Source of the DNA: Bacteroidales bacterium
Lineage (GTDB): Bacteria; Bacteroidota; Bacteroidia; Bacteroidales; JALTDM01
DNA: 19,408 nt
Direction of reading: 5' to 3'
Assembly: GCA_027074135.1 (NCBI GenBank)
Contig: JALTDM010000236.1
Location: 1 to 19,408 of the forward strand
Both the position numbers and the translations under genes were made by a program. This document shows positions 1 to 7,717 of this stretch, in pieces. The notes below the pieces were generated by a model. That model did no database searches. It was not told where the DNA came from and saw only the letters and a program-made list of their open reading frames with translations. The stretch's first letter is position 1, and each line of letters starts with the position of its first letter.

Positions 1-199
1 ACAAAAAATTATTTACTACAAGTTTTGTTAAAAAGAGTCATTATGGTAAAAAGTAGTAGATTTTTTTTTTTTATTTTAAAATGAAAAAATTTGTTCATTT
101 ATCACTTTTTTATGGTAATGTAAATATTATTGCCGTGTTACAATTTTGCCAATCTAAAAAATGATTACCTTTGATAAAGAAATCAAAAAATTACAAATT
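1..199. other. Intergenic leader upstream of pepP
   Basis: This very A+T-rich stretch contains no recognisable gene. It includes a run of 12 T at about 61-72 and presumably carries the promoter of the aminopeptidase gene. I found no exact match to the Bacteroidota -7 box TAnnTTTG. The nearest is TATTATTG at 125-132, with one mismatch and no TTTG at a suitable distance upstream. The window begins inside this region, so the preceding gene is unseen. Confidence 0.5.
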
Positions 200-1579
200 A
201 TGTTCCCAAAAGAAGTTTACATAAATAGGCGAAATAGGCTTAAGGAGCTGGTTAATAGTGGTGTTGCTATAATTTTAGGCAATGAAAATGCAGCATATAA
301 TTATCCTGCAAACGAATATCATTTTAGGCAAGACAGTAATTTTTTATACTTTTTTGCCATAAACAAACCACATTTTATTGGTGTTATTGATTTTGATGAA
401 GGAAAGGATATAATTCTCGGTGATGATTTTGAAATTGATGATATTATCTGGATGGGTCCACAACCTTCTGTTTCCGAACTTGCAAAGGAGGTTGGAGTTG
501 AATACATAGGTAAATATACCGATATTTATAAAATTGTTGATGATGCAAAAGCTAAAGGAAAGAAAATTCATATAGTACCACCTTATAGAGGGGAACATAT
601 TAATTTTTACAATGATGTTTTGAAGGATGATTACAAAAAATATATTTCGGAAGAGTTGATTAAGGCTATTGTTGAACTCCGTTCGGTAAAAGACGAGTAC
701 GAAATTAAAGAAATAGAAAAGGCAATAGAAGTCGGCTACGAAATGCATGTTACGGCAATGCGAATGTGCAAGCCGGGTATTGTTGAGCAAAAAATAGCTG
801 CCTCCGTAGAAGCCATACCGATTGCAAATGGAGGGAGAATTTCTTTTCCTGTGATTTTGACACAAAACGGTGAAACGCTACATAATCATTATCATGGTAA
901 TATTTTGCAATCAGGTAAAATGATGCTTACAGATGCCGGAGCCGAGACTGCAATGGGATATGCATCTGATTTTACTCGTACAGTGCCGGTGTCAGGCAAA
1001 TTTGACCAAAGACAAAGGGATGTTTATACCATAGTTTTGAATGCTAATAAGAAGGTAATAGAACTTTCGCGTCCGGGTGTTAAATATTTGGATATGCACT
1101 TGGAAGCTGCCAGAGTTATTGCTTCAGGATTAAATGATTTGGGTTTGATGAAAGGTGATATTGATGAAGCAGTGGCAGTTGGTGCTCATGCTTTGTTTTT
1201 CCCTCACGGATTGGGGCATATGATGGGACTTGATGTACACGATATGGAAGGTTTAGGAGAAGATTATGTGGGATATGACGAAAATGTTAAAAGGTCCGAT
1301 CAATTTGGGTTGGCATATCTCCGCTTGGCAAGGGAATTGAAGCCCGGATTTGTGCTAACCGATGAGCCGGGTATTTATTTTATACCCGCACTTATTGATA
1401 TGTGGCGAAAAGAAGGTAAGTTTATGGATTTCATCAATTACGATGAAGTGGAAAAATATAAAGATTTTGGCGGCATAAGGATTGAAGATGATTTATTGAT
1501 TACCGAAAACGGGTGTGAAGTAATGGGTAAGAAAATACCTAAGGAAATAGATGATATTGAGCAAATTATGAAAGCATAA
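200..1579 (+). CDS. pepP: Xaa-Pro aminopeptidase (aminopeptidase P, M24B)
   Basis: A metal-dependent cytosolic exopeptidase that removes an N-terminal residue preceding proline. The N-terminal third is the aminopeptidase P N domain, with the motif YHFRQDSNFLYFF. The C-terminal two thirds is the pita-bread M24 fold. Its metal ligands are visible: D in LTDAGAE, D in ASDFTRTVP, H in FFPHGLGHMMGLDVHD, E in LTDEPGIYF, and E in GIRIEDDLLIT near the end. The frame is open from an ATG at 161 (472 aa), but I place the start at 200 (459 aa) because family members in this phylum, from memory, begin at the equivalent of MFPKEVYINRR. Both ATGs follow A-rich sequence and neither has a Shine-Dalgarno. An intrinsic terminator follows directly, so it may be a single-gene transcript. 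The function is confident; the exact start is not. Confidence 0.93.
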   Translation: MFPKEVYINRRNRLKELVNSGVAIILGNENAAYNYPANEYHFRQDSNFLYFFAINKPHFIGVIDFDEGKDIILGDDFEIDDIIWMGPQPSVSELAKEVGVEYIGKYTDIYKIVDDAKAKGKKIHIVPPYRGEHINFYNDVLKDDYKKYISEELIKAIVELRSVKDEYEIKEIEKAIEVGYEMHVTAMRMCKPGIVEQKIAASVEAIPIANGGRISFPVILTQNGETLHNHYHGNILQSGKMMLTDAGAETAMGYASDFTRTVPVSGKFDQRQRDVYTIVLNANKKVIELSRPGVKYLDMHLEAARVIASGLNDLGLMKGDIDEAVAVGAHALFFPHGLGHMMGLDVHDMEGLGEDYVGYDENVKRSDQFGLAYLRLARELKPGFVLTDEPGIYFIPALIDMWRKEGKFMDFINYDEVEKYKDFGGIRIEDDLLITENGCEVMGKKIPKEIDDIEQIMKA

Positions 1580-1603
1580 AAATAATGAGTTTAATATAAA
1601 ATC

Positions 1604-1636
1604 AGGCTGTTCCGTAGTTTTCGGTTCAGCCTTTTT
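1604..1636 (+). terminator. Intrinsic terminator after pepP
   Basis: AGGCTG (1604-1609) pairs with CAGCCT (1627-1632). After a TT/TT internal mismatch the stem is extended by CCG/CGG, and a run of five T follows at 1632-1636. The position between pepP and the yggS-type gene suggests the two are transcribed separately or that read-through is reduced. Confidence 0.75.
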
Positions 1637-1663
1637 ATGTTTCTATATTTATAAAATTAAGCT

Positions 1664-2341
1664 ATGGAAAGAGTGAAGCAAAATTTAGAAAAAATATTGA
1701 AAGAACTGCCAGAAGGAGTGAAGTTGGTAGCGGTGAGCAAACGCCAACCCGATGAAAAATTGCAAGCTGCATACGATGTGGGTCATAGGATATTTGGTGA
1801 AAATATTGTGCAGGAGCTTGTGCGTAAACACGAAATATTTCCTGGCGATATAGAATGGCATATGATAGGTCATTTGCAGAGAAACAAGGTTAAATATATT
1901 GTGCCGTTTATTTCGATGATACATTCTGTAGATGATTTTGAATTAGCAAAAGAGATAAACAAGCGTGCTGCAAGAGCCGGCAGGGTAGTAGATTGCCTTT
2001 TTGAAATTCATACTGCAAAAGAAGAGAGCAAATTCGGTTTTAAGCCCGATGCCCTTAAAGAAGAATTAGGAAAAAACGATTGGAAAAAACTTTTCCCTAA
2101 TATCCGTTTCCGCGGTCTTATGACTATGGCAACCAATACCGATGACAAGTCCTTGATAAGGAATGAGTTTAAAGCTGTGAGATATTTATTTGAAGAACTT
2201 AAACGAACATATTTCAGCGGTGATGATTATTTTGATGAGTTGTCAATGGGAATGAGCCACGACTACAAAATAGCAATTGAAGAAGGTAGTACAATGATTC
2301 GCCTCGGCACAATGATTTTTGGAGAAAGGTTGCCGAAGTAG
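1664..2341 (+). CDS. YggS/PROSC family PLP homeostasis protein
   Basis: A 225-residue member of the YggS/PROSC (PLPBP) family, which binds pyridoxal 5'-phosphate on a single alanine-racemase-like TIM barrel and keeps vitamin B6 and amino-acid pools balanced; no catalytic reaction is established for the family. The Schiff-base lysine is K26 in LVAVSKRQP. Other family blocks are GENIVQE, WHMIGHLQRNK, FRGLMTMA, and the C-terminal phosphate-binding stretch SMGMSHDYKIAIEEGST followed by RLGTMIFGER. Length is normal for the family. The ATG at 1664 is the only reasonable start and puts K26 at the usual distance from the N terminus. It converges on lptD across 184 bp and shows no functional link to its neighbours. 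Confidence 0.93.
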   Translation: MERVKQNLEKILKELPEGVKLVAVSKRQPDEKLQAAYDVGHRIFGENIVQELVRKHEIFPGDIEWHMIGHLQRNKVKYIVPFISMIHSVDDFELAKEINKRAARAGRVVDCLFEIHTAKEESKFGFKPDALKEELGKNDWKKLFPNIRFRGLMTMATNTDDKSLIRNEFKAVRYLFEELKRTYFSGDDYFDELSMGMSHDYKIAIEEGSTMIRLGTMIFGERLPK

Positions 2342-2525
2342 GTTTTAAATATTAAATTGTTAGTTGTAAGTTGTTGGATTTTAATAATAGGATAATGGAC
2401 TGTTTTAATTGTTGTGCTATCTTTTTTTAATATAATTGTTTAAGTTAGTGTGGTTATCGTCGTAATTTATGTCAGGGTATGATGAATTGATGCTAATTGC
2501 CTGGCTTTATCCCCAAACAAGAAAA

Positions 2526-5030
2526 CTACAAATATTCCATCCAACTTCTGCGTTGTTCGTACTTAACATCTTGAAGCATTGATGCTTTTACGCGAAGGGT
2601 GAAATTATAGCTTTGGTATGCACCAAAAGGGATTACTCTTAAACTCATTTCCCAGCAGTGCAAATCCCGATAAATCATAAATGAAGGATAAGTGATTTTT
2701 TTGTTGATCAAATCATATCCGAAAGTAAAATCAACACGCCAGCGGTCAGTAGGTTTCAGATTACCGGTAAGTCTGATTGTTTGTGTTCTTGTTTCTGCAA
2801 GGTATGGTTTGCTGTACATATATACATAACTAATGCTCATATTCCACTTTATGTCGCTGTAAGCATAATCTCCTGTATTTTTACTCGTCCTATTTTTGCT
2901 GCCTTTTTTCTTTAATGTTTTGTTATTCATGTTAAAGTTAATAGCAGCTCTACCATTTGTGAATCTACCTATACTGTTTTCGTTCCACAACAGTTCATTG
3001 ATAAGTTTACCTTCGTCGTTAAGTTTGTATGGATTTATGGAGCCGGAAAATGATAGATCAAACATCCCTATTAGCCGAGTACGTGCATTTATGTTTATAT
3101 TTGACCAATTCATACTATCTACGGCAAGATTATAATTTGAGGCAATATTTAAACTTTGAAGCATAGGAATCTTTTTGTATGTTTCTGATGTATCGGAACC
3201 TTGTCGTACTTTCATTTCCACATTATTGTTAAGGGAGAAGTTCACGGCACCATATTTCCCGGTGGGAGGTGTTCCAAAAATAGCATCACCAAAAATTGAA
3301 TATAAAGCACCTGTTGTATCCCCCGGGACAGGTTCGTAGAATCCGTATTTTGATTCAGAAAAGTCAGGGTGGTATTTATATCCCACTTGAGGTGTTATCA
3401 TGTGGCGGATAGCTTTTATTTTCGGGTTTTTCTTTGTTGACTTAAAAGTGAAAAAACCATAAATTTTTGTGCTGACGGGAATGTTTATGTCGTAATCGTA
3501 TCCTCTTACAAATCCGGGGACAGTATCAGTTATTAGTGTGTTGTTGATTAGTGATTTGTGTATTGAACGAAAATACCATCTTTCTGTCCATCTTGCAGAT
3601 GGTGAGAAGTTGAGATAATTGAAAAGTTTAGTATTCCAACTTATGGGAATAGTGTTTTTTATTCCATTGCGATAGTTGTTCAGATAGGTTGCTTTGTACA
3701 AGTCGTTTTCTTTTACTTTTATAGTGTTTTTCATATTTGACGACCAAGACACGCTTATTTTTTCATAAGAGTGGTGCTTGCCACCTTTTTTATTTTTGAA
3801 TGGATAAATCCGCCTCATGTTGAAGGCAATTTCTGGGATGCTTAAATTTATGGTGCTGTCCAGCATATTTTGTGAGTGACGCAAGTTTACAGACATACTA
3901 AATGGAGTATTGGCAAATCGTTTTGTAAATGCAACATTAGACTGTACGGTGCTGCGTAAGCGTTGGTTGAAGTTTACTCCGCTGTATTTCCCGTAAGATG
4001 ATGAACCAAAGTTCACATTGGCTTTGAATGACATTGTAGGGTTTGCTTTATTGTCCTGATTATGAGACCATCTTATCCAATATGTATTTATGTTTTGATA
4101 GTCAGGCAAATCCGGCTCTGAAATAATTACCTTGGAATAATCAAGTTTCAACAACCCATTGAATTTGTATCTGACTTTATAATTGCTTTTTAGGTGTGCT
4201 CCCCACGACCCGAGCGAGTAAATATCTGCCGTAAGCAAGAGGTCGGAATAATCGTTTAATGCAAAATAGTATCCCCAGTTTTTCAAGAAAAAACCTCTGT
4301 TTCTTTCTTCTCCGTATTCCGGTAAAACAACACCTGAAGAATGCCCTTTTTTGTTGGGGAAATATCCGAACGGAATAAAAATCGGCAACGGTACATCTTC
4401 TAGTACGATATATGCAGGTCCTGAAACTATTTTGTCGTTAGGAATTACTTTGGCTTTTGTTAATTCTATGTAATAGTGTGGATGTTCGAGGTTGCAAGTG
4501 GTGAATTTTCCGTTTGTGAGACAGACTATATTACCGGGCAGGCGTTTTGTTTTTTCGCTTATAAGGTACCCTTCTCCTTCTTGTGTCCGTACATTTTTTA
4601 CTATTCCTTTTTTTGTTTTAAAATTGTAGCGTATTTCATCTGCATCAAATTCATCATTTTCATCTTTGAAGTGCGGTTTACCGATGGCATTACCAAGTGA
4701 GTCATACAATGGTTTTGCTAAAATTTCTTTTTTTCCGAAATCAAATTCCATATATTCTGCACTTACTTCAATGTTTTTGTATTTAATATTGGCATTGCCA
4801 ACCAAAATCATTTTATTGCGTTTGAGGTCTATTACAGTGGAATCTGCAGATTTGCTGAATACCGGAGCATCAATTTTATTATTCGTTTTTTTATTTTCTT
4901 TCAATAATGAAGTATCTTTTGCGTTTGAATTTACGGTGTCTGCTTTCTCCGTAGTTGTTTGAGCCGAAATAAAAAACGGAAGTAGCAGTAAAAACAAAAA
5001 ATGAGTAGTATATTTAAGCGGTTTTTTCAA
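2526..5030 (-). CDS. lptD: LPS assembly outer-membrane protein LptD (OstA-like)
   Basis: Outer-membrane beta-barrel translocon that inserts lipopolysaccharide into the outer leaflet. With a TTG start at 5030 it has 834 residues and a signal peptide of about 24 residues (charged KKPLK, then a hydrophobic run ending FFISAQ). A low-complexity linker follows, then an LptA/OstA-like periplasmic domain (about 60-190: VIDLKRNKMILVGNANIKY, YMEFDFGKKEI, DEIRYNFKTKKG). A conserved junction comes next (FTTCNLEHPHYYIEL, PIFIPFGYFPNKK), then a long barrel with alternating beta strands. It ends LRVKASMLQDVKYEQRRSWM, a typical end for this family in Bacteroidota. The frame also has an ATG at 5081, but that adds 17 residues before the signal peptide and lies on a candidate -7 box. 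Two cysteines (GNIVCLTN, FTTCNLE) are present, but the disulfide pattern of E. coli LptD is not. It is divergent from the amidase operon. Confidence 0.88.
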   Translation of the reverse strand: MKKPLKYTTHFLFLLLLPFFISAQTTTEKADTVNSNAKDTSLLKENKKTNNKIDAPVFSKSADSTVIDLKRNKMILVGNANIKYKNIEVSAEYMEFDFGKKEILAKPLYDSLGNAIGKPHFKDENDEFDADEIRYNFKTKKGIVKNVRTQEGEGYLISEKTKRLPGNIVCLTNGKFTTCNLEHPHYYIELTKAKVIPNDKIVSGPAYIVLEDVPLPIFIPFGYFPNKKGHSSGVVLPEYGEERNRGFFLKNWGYYFALNDYSDLLLTADIYSLGSWGAHLKSNYKVRYKFNGLLKLDYSKVIISEPDLPDYQNINTYWIRWSHNQDNKANPTMSFKANVNFGSSSYGKYSGVNFNQRLRSTVQSNVAFTKRFANTPFSMSVNLRHSQNMLDSTINLSIPEIAFNMRRIYPFKNKKGGKHHSYEKISVSWSSNMKNTIKVKENDLYKATYLNNYRNGIKNTIPISWNTKLFNYLNFSPSARWTERWYFRSIHKSLINNTLITDTVPGFVRGYDYDINIPVSTKIYGFFTFKSTKKNPKIKAIRHMITPQVGYKYHPDFSESKYGFYEPVPGDTTGALYSIFGDAIFGTPPTGKYGAVNFSLNNNVEMKVRQGSDTSETYKKIPMLQSLNIASNYNLAVDSMNWSNININARTRLIGMFDLSFSGSINPYKLNDEGKLINELLWNENSIGRFTNGRAAINFNMNNKTLKKKGSKNRTSKNTGDYAYSDIKWNMSISYVYMYSKPYLAETRTQTIRLTGNLKPTDRWRVDFTFGYDLINKKITYPSFMIYRDLHCWEMSLRVIPFGAYQSYNFTLRVKASMLQDVKYEQRRSWMEYL

Positions 5031-5039
5031 GATTATGAG

Positions 5040-5047
5040 TATTTTTG
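5040..5047 (+). promoter_or_regulatory. Candidate -7 box for the amidase operon
   Basis: TATTTTTG matches TAnnTTTG exactly. Transcription would begin near 5054, giving a leader of about 47 bases to the ATG at 5101. No TTTG sits at a proper -33 distance, so support comes from the -7 box and its position only. Confidence 0.3.
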
Positions 5048-5078
5048 CACTATTATTGTATGTAAGAAAACCGAACGC

Positions 5079-5111
5079 CAAAACTAACTATTTTTTTAAT
5101 ATGAAACCAAA
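5079..5111 (-). promoter_or_regulatory. Candidate Bacteroidota-type promoter of lptD
   Basis: Read on the minus strand, TTTG (5111-5108) is followed after 21 bases by TAGTTTTG (5086-5079). This matches the Bacteroidota layout of a -33 TTTG and a -7 TAnnTTTG. Transcription would begin near 5073, below the ATG at 5081 and about 43 bases above the TTG at 5030, so it supports the TTG start. The -33 box lies within the first codons of the divergent amidase gene. Confidence 0.45.
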
Positions 5112-6213
5112 AAACACATTACTCATACTTGGTCTTTCTTTAATGTTTGCATTGTTGTCTTTTGGCAGTTCGGCACAAGAGGACATGTATGCTGTAAAGA
5201 CTGTTGTGATAGACCCCGGACACGGCGGTAAAGACCCGGGAGCAATGTCAAAATATGGTAGAGAAAAAGACATTGTACTTGGAATTGCAAAGTATCTGAA
5301 AAAGTTCATTAACGACAGTTTACCTGATGTTAAGGTTATTCTTACAAGGGATAAAGATGTATTTGTAGAACTTTATAGAAGAGGAGAAATTGCAAATCAA
5401 AACAAAGCTGACTTGTTTATTTCCATACACATAAATTCAAATCCCAGCACAAAGCCCTACGGAACGGAAACTTATGTTATGGGGCTTCACAAAACAAAAC
5501 AAAATCTGGAAGTTGCAAAGAAGGAAAACCAGGTTATCCTGAAAGAAATCGATTATAAAAAGAAGTATGACGGTTTTGACCCTAACTCACCAGAAGCGAG
5601 TATAATTTTTACATTGTTCCAAAATGCATATCTGGATCAAAGTCTGAAAATTGCCAGTCTGGTTCAAAAGAATTTTAAAAATACTGCCCATAGGTTAGAT
5701 CGTGGAGTAAAACAAGCTGGTTTTCTTGTCCTTTGGAAGACTGCAATGCCTAGTATTCTTATTGAGGCAGGTTTTATCAGTAATCCAACGGAAGCTAAAT
5801 ACATAACCTCTTCGAAGGGACAAAAAGAATTGGCTTATGCAATATTCAAGGCTTTCAAAGAATACAAAGAAGAAATGGAAGCTGAAGGCAGAAAAGCAAA
5901 AGGATTTGAGGCAAATTCCGAAAAACCGACTGTTTTGTATAAAATACAATTTTTAACATCAAGTAAACCTGTAGATTATGATTCTCCTGAATTAAAAAAT
6001 TTAAATAAATCATTAATTTCTACAGAAAAAATTAAAAACGGAATGTATAAATATTATTATGGGTATGCAAAAACATTCAGGGAAATATCTGCTTTGAGTA
6101 AAGACATAAAGAAAAATTTCAAAGATGCTTTTATCGTGGCATTTGACAGTTCGGGCAATAGAATTTCGTTAAGGGAAGCAAAAAAAATTGAAAAAAAATC
6201 TAATAAAAAGTGA
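5101..6213 (+). CDS. N-acetylmuramoyl-L-alanine amidase (Amidase_3) with SPOR-like tail
   Basis: Zinc hydrolase that cleaves the bond between N-acetylmuramic acid and L-alanine in peptidoglycan, acting in the periplasm. A signal peptide covers residues 1-25 (NTLLILGLSLMFALLSFG, cut near SSAQ). The catalytic domain runs from about 33 to 260. Zinc ligands H41 (DPGHGGKDPGA), E55 (GRE) and H110 (FISIHINSN) and the catalytic E222 (SILIEAGFISN) are all present. A helical insertion of about 60 residues between H110 and E222 may regulate access, as in other cell-separation amidases; that is inference. The tail (about 278-360, YKIQFLTSS, YKYYYG, FKDAFIVAF) resembles a SPOR peptidoglycan-binding domain. 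The frame opens earlier, at 5035, but the signal peptide fixes the start at 5101, giving 370 residues. It is first in a rightward operon and overlaps mlaD by 4 bases. Confidence 0.92.
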   Translation: MKPKNTLLILGLSLMFALLSFGSSAQEDMYAVKTVVIDPGHGGKDPGAMSKYGREKDIVLGIAKYLKKFINDSLPDVKVILTRDKDVFVELYRRGEIANQNKADLFISIHINSNPSTKPYGTETYVMGLHKTKQNLEVAKKENQVILKEIDYKKKYDGFDPNSPEASIIFTLFQNAYLDQSLKIASLVQKNFKNTAHRLDRGVKQAGFLVLWKTAMPSILIEAGFISNPTEAKYITSSKGQKELAYAIFKAFKEYKEEMEAEGRKAKGFEANSEKPTVLYKIQFLTSSKPVDYDSPELKNLNKSLISTEKIKNGMYKYYYGYAKTFREISALSKDIKKNFKDAFIVAFDSSGNRISLREAKKIEKKSNKK

Positions 6214-7217
6214 AAAAGAAAACATATATACTTATAGGTGTACTATTTACTGTGGCATTGCTCTTATTTATTTGGGGCATAAATTATTTGAAAGGAATAG
6301 ACATCTTTTCTACCGACCAGGTTTTTTATGTTGAGTACAAAAATGTAAGTGGTTTAAAAGTTTCGAATGAAGTTACCATAAACGGTTATCCCGTTGGGCA
6401 AGTAAGAGATATTACTCTTAAGACGGATTATAGTGGTGTTGTTGTAAAGTTTTCTGTTGCAGGGGATTATAAAATACCAGATTCTTCCATAGCACAAATT
6501 TACAGTCAGGATATCATGGGTACTAAAGCCTTGAAAATAATTTATTCTAATTCAACTCATTATCTTGCTTCCGGCGATACTCTTTACGGAATGATAGAAA
6601 AAGATTTGAAAGAACAAGTTAATGCAGAAATAATGCCATTGAAGAAAAAAGCGGAAGATTTGATAGCCTCTTTTGATTCGGCTGCTACCATAGTACAAAA
6701 TATTTTTAACGAAAAAACAAGACGTAATCTGAAAATTTCTTTTGAAAGCTTGAAGAATACTGTTGTAAGTTTGGAAAAAACAACTTTTACTTTTGATACT
6801 TTGCTGTCCGGACAAAAGAGCAAGATTGTGGTTTTTATGGATAATTTATTGTCTATTTCACAAAACCTGAAAGACAATAATGATAAAATCAATGCAATAA
6901 TAAATAACTTAAATCAAGTATCTGACAGTTTGGCTAAGGTAAATTTTGTTAAAACAATTGAAGAAACCAATCAAACACTCACTGCCGTTAATACCATAAT
7001 GGATAAGATTAATAAAGGTGAAGGAACAATGGGACAATTGGTTAACAATAATACATTATTTAATAAATTGGAAAAATCTGCAAACGATTTGGATTTATTA
7101 ATGAAAGATATAAAAGAAAATCCGAAGCGTTATTTACATTTTTCTATTTTTGATTTTGGTAAAACAGTTGTAGTAAAAGAAGGTAAACAAAGAAAAAAGA
7201 ATAAGAAACAAAATTAA
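6210..7217 (+). CDS. MlaD/MCE-domain lipid transport protein
   Basis: A 335-residue single-pass membrane protein with an MCE domain, the family of the substrate-binding MlaD subunit in Mla phospholipid transport. The order is: short cationic N terminus, transmembrane helix (about 4-26, YILIGVLFTVALLLFIWGI), MCE beta-barrel (about 36-115, with EVTINGYPVGQVRDI and GTKALKIIY), then a long helical region (about 125-310), probably coiled coil. The gene starts with GTG at 6210 in a GTGA overlap with the amidase stop, which implies translational coupling. No mlaE (permease) or mlaF (ATPase) gene is in the window; in Bacteroidota these are often elsewhere. Pairing with an amidase and lptD is, as I recall, common in the phylum. 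The family is certain; the lipid carried and the direction of transport are not. Confidence 0.9.
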   Translation: MKKKTYILIGVLFTVALLLFIWGINYLKGIDIFSTDQVFYVEYKNVSGLKVSNEVTINGYPVGQVRDITLKTDYSGVVVKFSVAGDYKIPDSSIAQIYSQDIMGTKALKIIYSNSTHYLASGDTLYGMIEKDLKEQVNAEIMPLKKKAEDLIASFDSAATIVQNIFNEKTRRNLKISFESLKNTVVSLEKTTFTFDTLLSGQKSKIVVFMDNLLSISQNLKDNNDKINAIINNLNQVSDSLAKVNFVKTIEETNQTLTAVNTIMDKINKGEGTMGQLVNNNTLFNKLEKSANDLDLLMKDIKENPKRYLHFSIFDFGKTVVVKEGKQRKKNKKQN

Positions 7218-7219
7218 CA

Positions 7220-7717
7220 ATGAAATTAAGGGACCTTATTATATTATTGATTAGTTTGTCTGTTTTTTCCTGCAATTCAGGAAATAATCCGGTAAATAGT
7301 AACGGAACAAAAAAACATGAAGTTATTCGGGAAGTAGTTGAGACTTATCCGGATGGAAAGTTAAAGAAAGAACGATATACTGATAAAGTGACACACGGAT
7401 ATAAGGAAATAACATACTATGATAACGGGAAAAAATATCTGGAAGGAAGTTTTACTCCTAATAATAGGCGTACAGGTGAGTGGATTTCATATTTTGAAGA
7501 TGGAAGAATTATGAGTAAAACTACATTTAAAGATGGTAAGACCGATGGGAAAATAGTAGTGTATCGTAAAAATGGTACTTTGTTTTACGAGGGATATTAT
7601 AAACAAGGCTTAAAAGAAGGGATTTGGCGTATTTATAATGATTCGGGCAAACTTGGTGCAGAGGTAAAATATGCTTTGGATACGATTGTTTATCAAAAAA
7701 GATTTTTTAAGCCTTGA
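7220..7717 (+). CDS. MORN-repeat (YwqK-like) lipoprotein
   Basis: A 165-residue predicted lipoprotein. The signal sequence MKLRDLIILLISLSVFSC ends in a lipobox with the lipidated cysteine at residue 18, followed by a short flexible N/G/S-rich linker. The rest is a series of about four MORN_2-type repeats of roughly 22 residues, with cores such as YPDGKLKKERY, YYDNGKKYLEGSF, YFEDGRIMSKTTFKDG and YRKNGTLFYEGYYKQG, which should build an elongated beta-sheet. Databases often label such proteins YwqK-family antitoxin; no toxin partner is here and I do not support that role. It starts two bases after the mlaD stop and overlaps the next gene by 4 bases, so it is part of the envelope operon. It is probably an accessory or scaffold lipoprotein; no function can be assigned. 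Confidence 0.8.
   Translation: MKLRDLIILLISLSVFSCNSGNNPVNSNGTKKHEVIREVVETYPDGKLKKERYTDKVTHGYKEITYYDNGKKYLEGSFTPNNRRTGEWISYFEDGRIMSKTTFKDGKTDGKIVVYRKNGTLFYEGYYKQGLKEGIWRIYNDSGKLGAEVKYALDTIVYQKRFFKP

Noticed and set aside
61..72. Run of 12 T as a possible phase-variable tract or terminator
   Set aside because: It has no stem before it and lies outside any reading frame; homopolymer runs are common in A+T-rich spacers. It might be the tail of a terminator for an unseen gene, but this cannot be shown.
344..865. 173-codon minus-strand open frame inside pepP
   Set aside because: It is antisense to conserved M24 peptidase sequence and has shadow-like composition (many F, N, I, Y).
2342..2525. Terminator or small gene between the yggS-type gene and lptD
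   Set aside because: Only a weak 6-pair stem (GTCAGG with CCTGGC, about 2470-2504) with a loop over 20 bases was found, without a proper T run; no ORF or RNA gene is evident.
7220..7717. Toxin-antitoxin module based on the YwqK-like label
   Set aside because: There is no toxin partner; the lipoprotein signal and operon context point to the envelope.
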